Assembly: GCA_944384855.1 (NCBI GenBank)
Contig: CALWUY010000051.1
Span: 1 to 43,610, forward strand
Origin: an uncultured Clostridia bacterium
GTDB lineage: Bacteria; Bacillota; Clostridia; Oscillospirales; Acutalibacteraceae
Direction: 5' to 3'
Length of the DNA stretch: 43,610 nucleotides
Below the pieces are notes generated by a model. It saw nothing but the letters and a program-made list of their open reading frames with translations. It was not told the DNA's origin and ran no database searches. This document shows, in pieces, positions 25,651-34,421 of the stretch (positions are counted from its first letter, which is position 1; every line of letters starts with the position of its first letter). The translations under genes were made by a program, and so were the position numbers.

Positions 25651-26289
25651 ATGCAATACGGCAGGGTACTTAATTTGAGCTTTTATAATAAGGCAATACA
25701 GTTTGTTATAAAAAACCGTCTTTTAATTCTTATAACTGTATTTTTTATTGCAGGATTTTCTACGGCGGTTTTCAGTACAGGCAAATATGAGTTTGTAACC
25801 GAATGGACCCGAAACTATTTTGAAAATTTCATTTCTGAAAGAACTGAAAATTCCTTTTTTGCAGTAGCGGCAGATTCCTTTTTGAGGTCGATGTTTTTTA
25901 TAATATTGTGTCTGATATTCGGAACTTCGATGTTAGGAGTTATAATCATTCCGGCAGTTGTGGCGGTAAAGGGATATATATTGGGAAATCTCACTGCATA
26001 TCTATATTCGGTATTTTCTTTCGAGGGTGTAGCATTTCATGCGGTTATTGTGTTACCGCCTGCGATAATTTTCAGCGCAGCTTTTATTTTTTCCGCAATC
26101 GAGGCAATTAATTTTTCATACAGTTTATCCAAACTTACATTTACACAAGATTTTTCATTTGATTTAAATCATGAATTCAAAAGATTTTGTTTAAGATTTT
26201 TACTGTTCAGTATTCCGGTGCTTGCATCCGGTATCATTGACGCATTATTATCGACCAATTTGCTGAATAATTTTTCAGGTATAACCTGA
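25651..26289 (+). CDS. SpoIIM-family (stage II sporulation protein M-like) membrane protein
   Basis: 212 residues with about five membrane spans: LLILITVFFIAGFSTAVFS near the N-terminus, MFFIILCLIFGTSMLGVIII, a conserved VAVKGYILGNLTAYLYS turn characteristic of the family, AVIVLPPAIIFSAAFIFSA and LLFSIPVLASGIIDALL. The start at 25651 has TAGGAG 9 bp upstream; an upstream in-frame Met at 25606 has none. In spore formers SpoIIM is part of the engulfment complex, but the family also includes vegetative proteins. The adjacent xerD-like gene (20 bp on) agrees with the frequent spoIIM-xerD linkage of Firmicutes. Confidence 0.85.
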   Translation: MQYGRVLNLSFYNKAIQFVIKNRLLILITVFFIAGFSTAVFSTGKYEFVTEWTRNYFENFISERTENSFFAVAADSFLRSMFFIILCLIFGTSMLGVIIIPAVVAVKGYILGNLTAYLYSVFSFEGVAFHAVIVLPPAIIFSAAFIFSAIEAINFSYSLSKLTFTQDFSFDLNHEFKRFCLRFLLFSIPVLASGIIDALLSTNLLNNFSGIT

Positions 26290-26310
26290 ACTGACGGGAG
26301 GTGCAATATA

Positions 26311-27195
26311 GTGAATTATATCGACTTGTTTACCGCGTATCTTTACAACGAAAAAAAAGCTTCCGAAAATACAGTAGAGTCTTACATAAGGGATATAACA
26401 CAGTTTGATACATATTGTACCTCAAAAAATGTTACCGACTTGACAAAAGCAGACGATAAATTATTGGCCGTTTATTTTGAATATTTATCAGGCAAGGGAA
26501 AATCAGAAGCGACAAAGTCACGTATAATTGCATCGCTCAGATGTTTCTACAGGTTTTTATTAAGCCGTGGTTTTTGTACAAGCAATCCGTTAGACGGCGT
26601 AAAATCAAAAAAAGCGGAACGTAAGCTTCCCGACATTCTCGACGCAAATGAAATAATGCTTTTACTGTCGCAGCCAAACGGAAGCGATTATAAAAGTATC
26701 CGTGATAAAGCTATGCTTGAATTGCTTTATGCTACGGGAATAAAAGTTTCTGAGTTAATAGATTTGTCAGTTAGCGACGTAAATCTTCAGATCGGCATTA
26801 TACATCTGCATAATGATAAAAAAGAGCGTATAATTCCTATCTATCCTGCCGCAGTAAAAAGTATATCCGATTATCTCTTGAACGTCCGGCCTGCAATTGT
26901 GCTTGAAAATAATGAGGACAGGCTTTTTACAAATATGACGGGTCAGCACATGTCAAGGCAGGGATTCTGGAAAATAGTAAAACATTATGCATCTGAGGCC
27001 GGAATCACTAAAGATATAACTCCGCACACACTCAGGCATTCTTTTGCGGCGCATCTTCTTGAAAACGGTGCTAAGCTTACAGATATTAAGGAAATGCTGG
27101 GTCACGCAGATTTATCTTCTACTCAAATATATGCTCAGATCATAAAGAATAAATATACTTCAGCGTATACAAAATTTCATCCGCTTGCCCGTTGA
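26311..27195 (+). CDS. XerD-like tyrosine recombinase
   Basis: 294 residues. N-terminal SAM-like core-binding domain (DLFTAYLYNEKKASENTVESY, in parts) and C-terminal catalytic domain aligned with XerD: KERIIPI (Lys), TPHTLRHSFAAHLL (His, Arg), MLGHADLSSTQIY (His and the nucleophile Tyr). The first catalytic Arg, expected in YATGLRVSEL, is Lys145 here (ATGIKVSEL; codon AAA). Translation begins at GTG 26311 behind GGGAGGTG. In Firmicutes such a gene next to spoIIM usually resolves chromosome dimers at dif; whether the Lys variant is active is unknown. Confidence 0.85.
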   Translation: MNYIDLFTAYLYNEKKASENTVESYIRDITQFDTYCTSKNVTDLTKADDKLLAVYFEYLSGKGKSEATKSRIIASLRCFYRFLLSRGFCTSNPLDGVKSKKAERKLPDILDANEIMLLLSQPNGSDYKSIRDKAMLELLYATGIKVSELIDLSVSDVNLQIGIIHLHNDKKERIIPIYPAAVKSISDYLLNVRPAIVLENNEDRLFTNMTGQHMSRQGFWKIVKHYASEAGITKDITPHTLRHSFAAHLLENGAKLTDIKEMLGHADLSSTQIYAQIIKNKYTSAYTKFHPLAR

Positions 27196-27212
27196 ATAAT
27201 TATATATTGATA

Positions 27213-27246
27213 AACCCGGCATCAGTTAACTGATGCCGGGTTTTTG
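27213..27246 (+). terminator. Perfect-palindrome terminator after the recombinase
   Basis: A 30-bp perfect palindrome (aacccggcatcagtt and its complement) followed by TTTT. Any loop must be formed by opening the central gttaac. Confidence 0.9.
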
Positions 27247-27396
27247 TATTTTGTGTAAATTTCGAGATTTGTTTTACTGTAACTACTAACGGATACGATT
27301 ATTAAAAAGTGAAAATGAAATAATTTTAAAAAAATGTAGAAATTTGAGGACAAATAAAGTATAATATTAAATAACTTTTTGTTAAGGAGTTTCTTT

Positions 27397-28176
27397 ATGC
27401 GAATCGTTATAAAAATCGGAACCTCAACTCTGGCGCACAAAACCGGAAGAATAAATATCAGGCGTGTCGAAGAACTTTGTAAAGTAATGAGCGATTTGAA
27501 AAATGCCGGAAATGAAATCATATTGGTTTCCTCAGGCGCTATAGGTATGGGCGTCGGCAAACTTTCACTTACCGGCAAGCCTTCGGATATTCCGACAAAA
27601 CAGGCCGCCGCAGCTGTAGGTCAATGTGAGCTGATGTATGTATATGATAAGCTGTTTGCGGAATATAATCATACAGTAGCGCAGATTTTAATTACCGGCG
27701 AAGATATAGAATACACTGACAGACGGATTAATTTTGAAAACACAATACGCCGTTTGCTGGAATTAAACGCGATACCGATTTTAAATGAAAACGATTCTAT
27801 CGCCACCAAAGAAATTGTAATTGGTGATAATGATACCTTAGGAGCAATAGTTGCGACCACTGTAGAGGCCGATCTTCTGATAATCCTTTCTGATATTGAC
27901 GGTCTTTTCACGGCAGATCCTCATAAAAATAAAGATGCTGTATTACTCCGCAAGGTCAATATAATTGATGAAAGCATTGAGAGTATGACAGACGATGCAG
28001 GCAGTGAACTCGGAACCGGAGGAATGCATACGAAAATCGGTGCTGCGAAAATTGCTACCGAGCATGGAATTGATATGGTAATTGCAAACGGCAGCGATCC
28101 GAAAATACTTTATGACATTGTTGAAGGCAAAGATGCCGGTACGAGATTTTTTGCAAGAAAGGATGAAAAAAATTGA
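27397..28176 (+). CDS. proB: Glutamate 5-kinase
   Basis: 259 residues. N-terminal MRIVIKIGTSTL, LVSSGAIGMGVGKL, KQAAAAVGQ, LNENDSIAT, FGDND-like IGDNDTLGAIVA and GTGGMHTKIGAAKIA: all landmarks of the amino-acid kinase fold. The C-terminal PUA domain of the enterobacterial enzyme is absent, as in short ProB forms. It phosphorylates glutamate in the first step of proline synthesis. ATG at 27397 with AAGGAG 7 bp upstream is chosen over an upstream in-frame start at 27379. First gene of proBAC; overlaps proA by 4 bp. Confidence 0.96.
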   Translation: MRIVIKIGTSTLAHKTGRINIRRVEELCKVMSDLKNAGNEIILVSSGAIGMGVGKLSLTGKPSDIPTKQAAAAVGQCELMYVYDKLFAEYNHTVAQILITGEDIEYTDRRINFENTIRRLLELNAIPILNENDSIATKEIVIGDNDTLGAIVATTVEADLLIILSDIDGLFTADPHKNKDAVLLRKVNIIDESIESMTDDAGSELGTGGMHTKIGAAKIATEHGIDMVIANGSDPKILYDIVEGKDAGTRFFARKDEKN

Positions 28177-29420
28177 TTTCTACAGCTGAAATTTTAAAAA
28201 AAGCTAAAAAAGCTTCATTAAATGCTCCGCTTTCTACCGAAGTTAAGAATGATGCTTTATGCGCTATGGCAGATTCTCTTATAGAATCTGCGGACGAAAT
28301 ATTAAAATCAAATGCCGCGGATGTTGAAAAAGCGCATGGAAGTATTTCTGAAGTAATGATAGACCGTTTGAAACTTGATTTTCAAAGAATTAAGGGAATG
28401 GCAGACGGAATTAAAGCGGTCGCTCAGCTTACAGATCCGGTAGGTGAGGTAACATCCTCGTTCAGACATAAAAACGGTTTGTTAATAGAAAAGACTCTTG
28501 TACCGTTCGGAGTAGTGGCTATCATATACGAAAGCCGTCCGAATGTCACTTCAGATGCAGCTGCGCTTAGTTTCAAGAGCGGAAATGTCTGTGTCCTTAG
28601 AAGCGGAAAAGAAGCTTTCAGCAGTGCTTATGCTATTGTAAAAGCCCTAAAAAAAGGTTTAATCAGCTGTGGTATCAGTGAAGATTATATTAATCTTGTG
28701 GAAGATACATCAAGGCAATCGGCAAATGAGCTTATGACTGCTGTGGGTTTTGTTGATTTACTTATACCTCGCGGAGGCAAAGGCCTGATTAAAGCCTGTA
28801 CCGAAAATGCGAAGGTTCCGTGCATCGAAACCGGAACGGGTATTTGCCACATATATGTGGATGAATCCGCCGATATCGGTATGGCACTGGAAATAATTGA
28901 TAATGCCAAGGCAAGCCGGCCTTCAGTGTGCAACGCGGCTGAGGTACTGCTGCTGCACGAGAATATAGCGCCTGTGCTGTTGCCGCGGCTGTACGGCAGA
29001 TTTTATGCTGAAGACCGTAAAAACAGGGTGGAATTGAGAGGAGACAGCACAGCATTAAAGTACGCGGCAATTACTCCGGCAGTTGACGCGGATTTTGATA
29101 CTGAGTTTTTGGATTATATACTGGCGGTAAAAGTAGTAAAAAATGTTGCTGATGCGGTGACGCATATCAGCGAGCATTCCACTCATCACAGCGAAAGTAT
29201 TATAACACAAACCAAAGAAAACGCCGATTATTTTACTGCTCGTGTGGATTCGGCTGCGGTATATGTAAACGCTTCCACCAGGTTTACCGACGGCGGCGAA
29301 TTCGGATTAGGGTGTGAGATGGGAATATCCACACAGAAACTTCATGCGAGGGGACCTATGGGTCTTTATGAACTTAATACTTATAAATATATCATTAAAG
29401 GAAACGGACAAATCAGATAA
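28173..29420 (+). CDS. proA: Glutamate-5-semialdehyde dehydrogenase
   Basis: 415 residues. PFGVVAIIYESRPNVTSDAAAL, LRSGKEA, LIPRGGKGLI, catalytic-Cys region around PSVCNAAE, and HSESIITQ and FGLGCEMGISTQKLHARGPMG in the C-terminal third are all standard. It reduces glutamyl-5-phosphate to the semialdehyde. Starts at TTG 28173 in a TTGA overlap with proB; RBS AAAGGAT. Confidence 0.96.
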   Translation: MISTAEILKKAKKASLNAPLSTEVKNDALCAMADSLIESADEILKSNAADVEKAHGSISEVMIDRLKLDFQRIKGMADGIKAVAQLTDPVGEVTSSFRHKNGLLIEKTLVPFGVVAIIYESRPNVTSDAAALSFKSGNVCVLRSGKEAFSSAYAIVKALKKGLISCGISEDYINLVEDTSRQSANELMTAVGFVDLLIPRGGKGLIKACTENAKVPCIETGTGICHIYVDESADIGMALEIIDNAKASRPSVCNAAEVLLLHENIAPVLLPRLYGRFYAEDRKNRVELRGDSTALKYAAITPAVDADFDTEFLDYILAVKVVKNVADAVTHISEHSTHHSESIITQTKENADYFTARVDSAAVYVNASTRFTDGGEFGLGCEMGISTQKLHARGPMGLYELNTYKYIIKGNGQIR

Positions 29421-29435
29421 GGACAGGTGATTTTT

Positions 29436-30245
29436 ATGCCGGGTATAAAATTTGGTTTTATCGGCGCGGGAAATATGGGAGGAGCATTAGCTACAGCAGT
29501 TGCTAAATCGGTAACCGGCGATCAGGTAATTGTTGCAGATAAATCGGAAATCAGAGCAAAATCGATATCCAGAAGTATTAACTGTGAAACAGGGGATAAC
29601 TATATTGTTGCTGAAAATGCGAAGTTCATTTTTTTAGGAATTAAACCTCAGATGATTAATGAGGTATTAGAAGATATTAAAAATATTTTAGTGAACAGAA
29701 AAGACCGTTTTATTCTAATAACAATGGCTGCCGGAATTGAGATTGGCAGAATTGAAGGCATACTGGGAGGAAGCTACCCGATTATCAGAATAATGCCCAA
29801 TACGCCGGTTTGTGCGGGAGAGGGAATGATATTATATACCTGCAATGAAAACGTATTTATGGACGAAATAAGCGAATTTTGCGATGCTTTGAAATTTGCA
29901 GGCAAATTGGACAGAATTGATGAAAAATTTATCGACGCGGCATCGGCGGTTTCTGGATGCGGTCCGGCGTTTGTATATCTTTTTGCCGAAGCAATGGCTG
30001 ACGGCGCGGTTGAATGCGGAATAGCGAGAGCAAAAGCAAATGAATACGCGGCGCAGACATTACTGGGTGCCGCAAAACTTTTATTGATTTCAGGAAAGCA
30101 TCCGGCTCAGTTAAAGGATGAGGTTTGCAGCCCTGCCGGAAGCACGATTGCGGGGGTTCACGCCCTTGAAAAAGCGGGATTCAGATCGGCGGTTATGGAC
30201 GCTGTTTCCAGTGCGTTTGACCGCACCAGGCAATTGGGTAAATAA
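29436..30245 (+). CDS. proC: Pyrroline-5-carboxylate reductase
   Basis: 269 residues. FIGAGNMGGALATAV dinucleotide fold, FLGIKPQM, RIMPNTPVCAGEG, SAVSGCGPAFVYLFAEAMADGAVECG (in parts) and the C-terminal signature DEVCSPAGSTIAGVHALEKAGFR are complete. It completes proline synthesis with the two preceding genes. ATG at 29436 has AGGTGA upstream; an in-frame GTG at 29427 overlaps the RBS and is less likely. Confidence 0.96.
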   Translation: MPGIKFGFIGAGNMGGALATAVAKSVTGDQVIVADKSEIRAKSISRSINCETGDNYIVAENAKFIFLGIKPQMINEVLEDIKNILVNRKDRFILITMAAGIEIGRIEGILGGSYPIIRIMPNTPVCAGEGMILYTCNENVFMDEISEFCDALKFAGKLDRIDEKFIDAASAVSGCGPAFVYLFAEAMADGAVECGIARAKANEYAAQTLLGAAKLLLISGKHPAQLKDEVCSPAGSTIAGVHALEKAGFRSAVMDAVSSAFDRTRQLGK

Positions 30246-30248
30246 TAT

Positions 30249-30290
30249 AATTCACCTGCAGATTTAAATCTGTAGGTGAATTATTGTTAA
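30249..30290 (+). terminator. Terminator after proC
   Basis: A 17-bp stem (aattcacctgcagattt paired with aaatctgtaggtgaatt, one G-U pair) followed by attgtt. The T-tract is imperfect. Confidence 0.75.
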
Positions 30291-30320
30291 GAATTACCTT
30301 TAAAATATTGTTTTTTAATG

Positions 30321-30349
30321 TTGAAAATAATCATAAATTGTTATATACT
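30321..30349 (+). promoter_or_regulatory. Promoter of the DUF3048 lipoprotein gene
   Basis: TTGAAA (30321-30326), 17-bp spacer, TATACT (30344-30349), 33 bp before the ATG with RBS AAGGTGG in between. Confidence 0.65.
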
Positions 30350-30382
30350 GTTAATTAATGTTTTTCCAAAGGTGGCAATATA

Positions 30383-31435
30383 ATGTATAAGAAAATCTCA
30401 TTGGTATTATTGTGTTTATTATTTGTTTTGGCAGCCGGCTGTAAAGATACTCCGGCTCCTTTAAGTGTAGACAGGGTGGACGATCCTTCGGTTCCCGAAA
30501 TTACGCATACAGAATCAAAATTTGCTGTAAATCCTCTCACAGGCGTTGCTGATTTAACTATGGGTAAAGAGTCCTATCGTCCGGTTGCAGTAACGGTAAA
30601 CAATATATCTGTTGCGCAGTCTGTCCAGACTGGTCTGGGGGAAGCGGATATAGTATATGAAACGGAAGTGGAAGGCGGTATTACCCGTCTGGTAGCTGTA
30701 TATCAGGATATATCTAAAGTTGAAAAGATAGGAACAGTACGTTCCGCCAGATACGCATTTATTGATCTTGCGATGGGTCACAATGCAATATTTGTTCATC
30801 ACGGCCAGGATACAACACATGCCGGCCCTCATTTAAAAGATGTTGATCATTTTATACTGGATGTAAACAAGGGAGGAGCAAGACTTTCCAACGGACTTTC
30901 AAGCGAGCACACACTGTATGCATACGGCGATTCTTTATGGAAAGAACTGATCAACGAAGGATATAACCTGCAAAACGACAGTACTGCCACATGGCAGCAG
31001 TTTGCGGATGAAGATAATCCTGTAAGTTTTGATTCATCTGCCGACGAGGTTTCAGTGTCGTTTTCCGGATCATACAAGACTACTATGAAATATGACGCAT
31101 CGTCGCAAAAATATATAAGAATGTTTAACGGTTCAAAGTGCAAAGATTATGTAACCGGAGAACCTATGTATTTTAAAAATGTATTTGTACTCAATACTAC
31201 AATACGGACGTACCCAAACTGTAACGACGGTAAAAATCACAGAGAAGTAATGCTTAATTCCGGCAGCGGATATTATTTTGTTAACGGAACATATACACCT
31301 ATCAAATGGGAAAAGGGAGCAGCTTCGAATCCGTTCCGCTTTACTGCGGAAGACGGAACAGCATTGACTGTGAATCCCGGAAATTCCTGGGTATGCATTG
31401 CAGATCAGAGCCGTTCAAAGCCGGTAATCTCATAA
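30383..31435 (+). CDS. DUF3048 (YerB-like) lipoprotein
   Basis: 350 residues. Lipoprotein signal peptide with lipobox LAAGC, so Cys20 should be lipidated and the protein anchored outside the membrane. The mature part has the DUF3048 pattern: NPLTG, RPVAVTVNN, QTGLGEADIVYETEVEGGITRLVAVYQD (in parts), GTVRSARYAFIDLA, and a C-terminal beta-rich half including WEKG and WVCI. The family is common in Firmicutes and its biochemical role is not established. Monocistronic by promoter and spacing. Confidence 0.9.
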   Translation: MYKKISLVLLCLLFVLAAGCKDTPAPLSVDRVDDPSVPEITHTESKFAVNPLTGVADLTMGKESYRPVAVTVNNISVAQSVQTGLGEADIVYETEVEGGITRLVAVYQDISKVEKIGTVRSARYAFIDLAMGHNAIFVHHGQDTTHAGPHLKDVDHFILDVNKGGARLSNGLSSEHTLYAYGDSLWKELINEGYNLQNDSTATWQQFADEDNPVSFDSSADEVSVSFSGSYKTTMKYDASSQKYIRMFNGSKCKDYVTGEPMYFKNVFVLNTTIRTYPNCNDGKNHREVMLNSGSGYYFVNGTYTPIKWEKGAASNPFRFTAEDGTALTVNPGNSWVCIADQSRSKPVIS

Positions 31436-31477
31436 AATGTTATATAATTTATAAAATTATTAAAGTGAGAATAAAAA

Positions 31478-32098
31478 ATGGAAAAAATGAAAGACAGAAT
31501 GCATAAGGGTCAGTTGTATCTTCCAAATGACGACGAGATCTTTGAATGGCAGATGAAATGCCTTGACCGTCTTTACGATTTCAATATGACGCGGCCTGCG
31601 GAATTGGAAAAACGTAAGCAAATGTTAAAAGAAATGTTTGCTGAGATAGGGGAGAACTGTTATATAGAACCGCCGTTTCATTCAAATTTCGGAGGAGCTC
31701 ATGTGCATTTCGGAAATAATGTTTATGCGAATTTTAATTTGACCTGCGTAGATGATACGCACATTTATGTAGGTGATTATACAATGATAGGACCAAATGT
31801 TACAATAGCTACAGCCGGCCATCCAATCTTGCCGGAACTCAGGGAGAAAGCGTATCAGTATAATGCGTCGGTACATATCGGGAAAAACTGCTGGATAGGC
31901 GCAGGAGCAATCGTATTGCCGGGTATAACAATAGGAGATAATACGGTAGTCGGCGCCGGAAGCGTAGTAACAAAAGATTTGCCTTCCGGAGTGGTTGCTG
32001 TAGGCAATCCGTGCAGGGTTTTGCGTGAAATCAGCGAGCATGACCGACAATTTTATTTTAAAGACCGAAAAATTGATTGGAATATGTTATTTTACTGA
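31478..32098 (+). CDS. Sugar O-acetyltransferase (LacA/Maa type, hexapeptide repeat)
   Basis: 206 residues. N-terminal Mac domain (MKDRMHKGQLYLPNDDEI, then ...RLYDFNMTRP), followed by a left-handed beta-helix of hexapeptide repeats. NFNLTCVDDTHIYVGDYTMIGPNVTI, ATAGHP with the catalytic His, and WIGAGAIVLPGITIGDNTVVGAGSVVTKD (in parts) are present. It transfers acetyl from acetyl-CoA to a sugar such as maltose or galactoside. RBS is weak (GTGAG). Its last 12 bp overlap a small gene on the opposite strand. Confidence 0.92.
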   Translation: MEKMKDRMHKGQLYLPNDDEIFEWQMKCLDRLYDFNMTRPAELEKRKQMLKEMFAEIGENCYIEPPFHSNFGGAHVHFGNNVYANFNLTCVDDTHIYVGDYTMIGPNVTIATAGHPILPELREKAYQYNASVHIGKNCWIGAGAIVLPGITIGDNTVVGAGSVVTKDLPSGVVAVGNPCRVLREISEHDRQFYFKDRKIDWNMLFY

Positions 32099-32245
32099 TA
32101 TATATATATCAGTATATTCAATTTGTCCGTAGCTTTCGGCTTTTCTTTTCTGTGCCTCGGAAATATCTTCGTAATGCTGCTTTTGTTGTATCAAAGACGC
32201 TATAATAATAATTATAAAAGTTAATATAATAAACAATGGTTCCAT
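32087..32245 (-). CDS. Small single-span membrane protein, 52 aa
   Basis: A short gene on the minus strand: ATG at 32245 with GGTGATAA upstream, ending at TAA 32089-32087. The peptide starts MEPLFIILTFIIIIIASLIQ, a clear membrane segment at residues ~4-19, followed by a charged tail (QQKQHYEDISEAQKRKAES) and a C-terminal YTDIYISVK. Good RBS, frame length and amphipathic design support a real gene. No family recognised. It is convergent with the acetyltransferase, overlapping its 3' end by 12 bp. Confidence 0.6.
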   Translation of the reverse strand: MEPLFIILTFIIIIIASLIQQKQHYEDISEAQKRKAESYGQIEYTDIYISVK

Positions 32246-32313
32246 TTTATTATCACCGTAAATATATTTGATTGTATTATTATATCATACAGCAGTGTAA
32301 GTACACAAGATAC

Positions 32314-32353
32314 AAAAAACTCTCTGCCGGATAACCACCGGCAGAGAGTTTTT
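32314..32353. terminator. Bidirectional terminator at the recombinase boundary
   Basis: Stem aaaaactctctgccgg / ccggcagagagttttt (16 bp), 7-nt loop, T-tracts on both strands. It is the first structure downstream of the serine recombinase stop and lies near where the mobile module meets the host chromosome. Confidence 0.88.
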
Positions 32354-32379
32354 AACATTATAAATCAAACCTTGAAAAT

Positions 32380-34224
32380 TTAAAGCAATTTTAATTCCTC
32401 AGAATAATTACTTGTTATCCTTAATTGCGGCCTGTGAAGCAAGGCAAATATAAGGGGGTTTTGAATGAGGACTGTTGCATCCTCGTTCTCTTTCCTATGT
32501 AACGAGGAAATCTCCTCGATTTCCTCTAACTTGATAACGTTCTTCTTTTTCCGTCCCTCTACCGTGTATGTGGCTCTTGCCTTGGTGTTTCCACTCAAAT
32601 TAACATACCAATGAAAAGAGGTGTCAGAAGTCGGTGTCACCATATATACAAACTTCTTGATTACATCGTGGTTAAGCGTTGCTTCGCTGAAATCTACGAG
32701 AGAATGTAATGTTGCGGTGATCTCTGTCAAGTTCAATGCGGTTCCTTGTTCCTCGGCTTGCGGTGCATCTTCCAAAGCCTTCTCCAATGCACGTATTTCA
32801 GCATCTACCGGGGAGCGCATTGCTTGGTACTCGTCCTTGGAGATTTCGCCATCTGCTCTCATTGCAATTAGATTTTGCAATCGGGTCGTGGCTTTATTGA
32901 GTTTTGCTTGAATGGCGGCGGTGTCGCCCTTGCCACTTGTTACTCGCTCACCCCTATAATACCTCTTTATAAGGTCAAGCGCAAGTAAAACAGATTCTTT
33001 TCTGTCTGTCCATAGGTGCTCTAAAAGGGACTTTGCCATAAAATCAAGTTTCCAATCGGCAATCATACGGCTGTCGCAATATCCCTCGGTATCCAAACCA
33101 AGCTCAACTCGTTTCTTTTTGTTGCCGTTGTTCAGTTGATTGTAGCATTGATAACCGTAGGAGATGCCGCCGTCATTTTTGGTGTGCCACTTGTTTTTGC
33201 GGAAAGATGATCCGCACGAACACCGAAGCAAATTGACCCATATATCTTTAGAGTCACGCTTGCTATGTGTGGTCTTGGTTGACGATACTAAAGATGGCTT
33301 TACACGGTTCGTCCGTATCTCTTGTGCCTTATCCCACACTTCTTGTGATACAATAGCAGGGAAATCACCCTCAATATATTCATAGGTGGACATATCAAGG
33401 TTATTGATACGCTTCTGCTCCAAAAAGTTATTGCTACGGGATTTATTATAACATTTCGTTCCGGTGTAAGTGGCATTTCGGATTGCTCTCATAATATTCG
33501 ATACGCTCCACTTTACCAACCCACTTGCCGTTTTGCGTTTGCGCTCGGTGAGAATGTTCGCTATCTTCATTGAACCGTATCCCTGCAGGTAAAGGTCAAA
33601 TATCATTCGCACCGTTTCGGCTTGCTCCTCGTTGATAACGTAAGTATCACCAACTCGGTCATAACCTAAAATATTTCCGTTACCATAAAGGACACCGTTA
33701 TCACGGCTGATTTTCTGACCTGCCTTTACACGCTCGGAGGTTTTACGGCTTTCTTCTTGTGCCAAGGTTGCCATGAGGGATAAACGCAACTCTCCGTCGC
33801 CGTCCATAGTCCAGATGTTATCATCAATGAAAAAGACCTCAACACCGATGTTTTTCAGTTCTCTTGTTACCACAAGGGTATCCACAACATTACGGGCAAA
33901 GCGGCAAACCTCTCTTGTAACGATAAGGTCGAATTTGCCTTGCCTTGCATCTTCAAGCATACGAAGAAAAGCAGGGCGTTTTTTGGCTTGTGTGCCGGTG
34001 ATGCCCTCGTCAATGTACTTTTCCACCACCGTCCAATTTGGATGATACTTGGCTTGATCCTCATACCATTGCATTTGGTTTTCCAATGCCGACAATTGTG
34101 CTTCGTGTTCTGTTGAAACTCGTCCGTAAATTGATACTCTCCTTTGACGGTTACGGTCAAACATTGCGTAGTCCGTCAACTTAAATCTGTAATTAAATTG
34201 ATTTACTGCTGTGTTCATATTCAT
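32380..34224 (-). CDS. Large serine recombinase (site-specific integrase)
   Basis: 614 residues, three regions. The N-terminal resolvase domain has YGRVSTEHEAQ with nucleophile Ser37, then DEGITGTQAKKRPAF, ITREVCRFARN-like VTREVCRFARNVVDTL and ESRKTSERVKAG. A recombinase domain (NEEQAETVRMIFDLYLQGYGSMKIANIL, in parts) follows at ~210-320, then a zinc ribbon with LLRCSCG and a coiled-coil-bearing C-terminal part. This is the integrase type of clostridial integrative elements and phages. RBS GGAGG lies ahead of ATG 34224. It begins a minus-strand module with a 41-aa protein, MazF-like protein and sigma-like protein upstream, its likely mobile partners. Confidence 0.93.
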   Translation of the reverse strand: MNMNTAVNQFNYRFKLTDYAMFDRNRQRRVSIYGRVSTEHEAQLSALENQMQWYEDQAKYHPNWTVVEKYIDEGITGTQAKKRPAFLRMLEDARQGKFDLIVTREVCRFARNVVDTLVVTRELKNIGVEVFFIDDNIWTMDGDGELRLSLMATLAQEESRKTSERVKAGQKISRDNGVLYGNGNILGYDRVGDTYVINEEQAETVRMIFDLYLQGYGSMKIANILTERKRKTASGLVKWSVSNIMRAIRNATYTGTKCYNKSRSNNFLEQKRINNLDMSTYEYIEGDFPAIVSQEVWDKAQEIRTNRVKPSLVSSTKTTHSKRDSKDIWVNLLRCSCGSSFRKNKWHTKNDGGISYGYQCYNQLNNGNKKKRVELGLDTEGYCDSRMIADWKLDFMAKSLLEHLWTDRKESVLLALDLIKRYYRGERVTSGKGDTAAIQAKLNKATTRLQNLIAMRADGEISKDEYQAMRSPVDAEIRALEKALEDAPQAEEQGTALNLTEITATLHSLVDFSEATLNHDVIKKFVYMVTPTSDTSFHWYVNLSGNTKARATYTVEGRKKKNVIKLEEIEEISSLHRKENEDATVLIQNPLIFALLHRPQLRITSNYSEELKLL

Positions 34225-34271
34225 ACCTCCAATCTTTGATGCTTATATTGTAGTAAAAATCGCTTTGTTTG

Positions 34272-34397
34272 TTAAATGTGCGATTTTGCGTTTTTCACAA
34301 TATTGGAATAGGTGGCTTGATTGATTAAGCCTTTTTCAAGGAGAATTTCAATGAGCATCAAAGCGGCATAAAGGTTATCAAGTTTTTTATCGCCCAT
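34272..34397 (-). CDS. Small 41-aa protein preceding the recombinase
   Basis: ATG at 34397 with an ideal AAGGAGG 6 bp upstream and TAA at 34274-34272. The peptide MGDKKLDNLYAALM... has a helical pattern LIEILLEKGLINQATYSNIV, resembling the SHOCT-type or short coiled helix motif often seen in small proteins beside serine recombinases. It may be a recombination directionality factor, but this is only inferred from size and place. Confidence 0.7.
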   Translation of the reverse strand: MGDKKLDNLYAALMLIEILLEKGLINQATYSNIVKNAKSHI

Positions 34398-34421
34398 TAT
34401 GAACCTCCTTTTTGTTTTACC

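Noticed and set aside
27337-27365. Promoter for proB built on the TATAAT at 27360
   Set aside because: No acceptable -35 box lies 16-18 bp upstream; TTGAGG is only 10 bp away.
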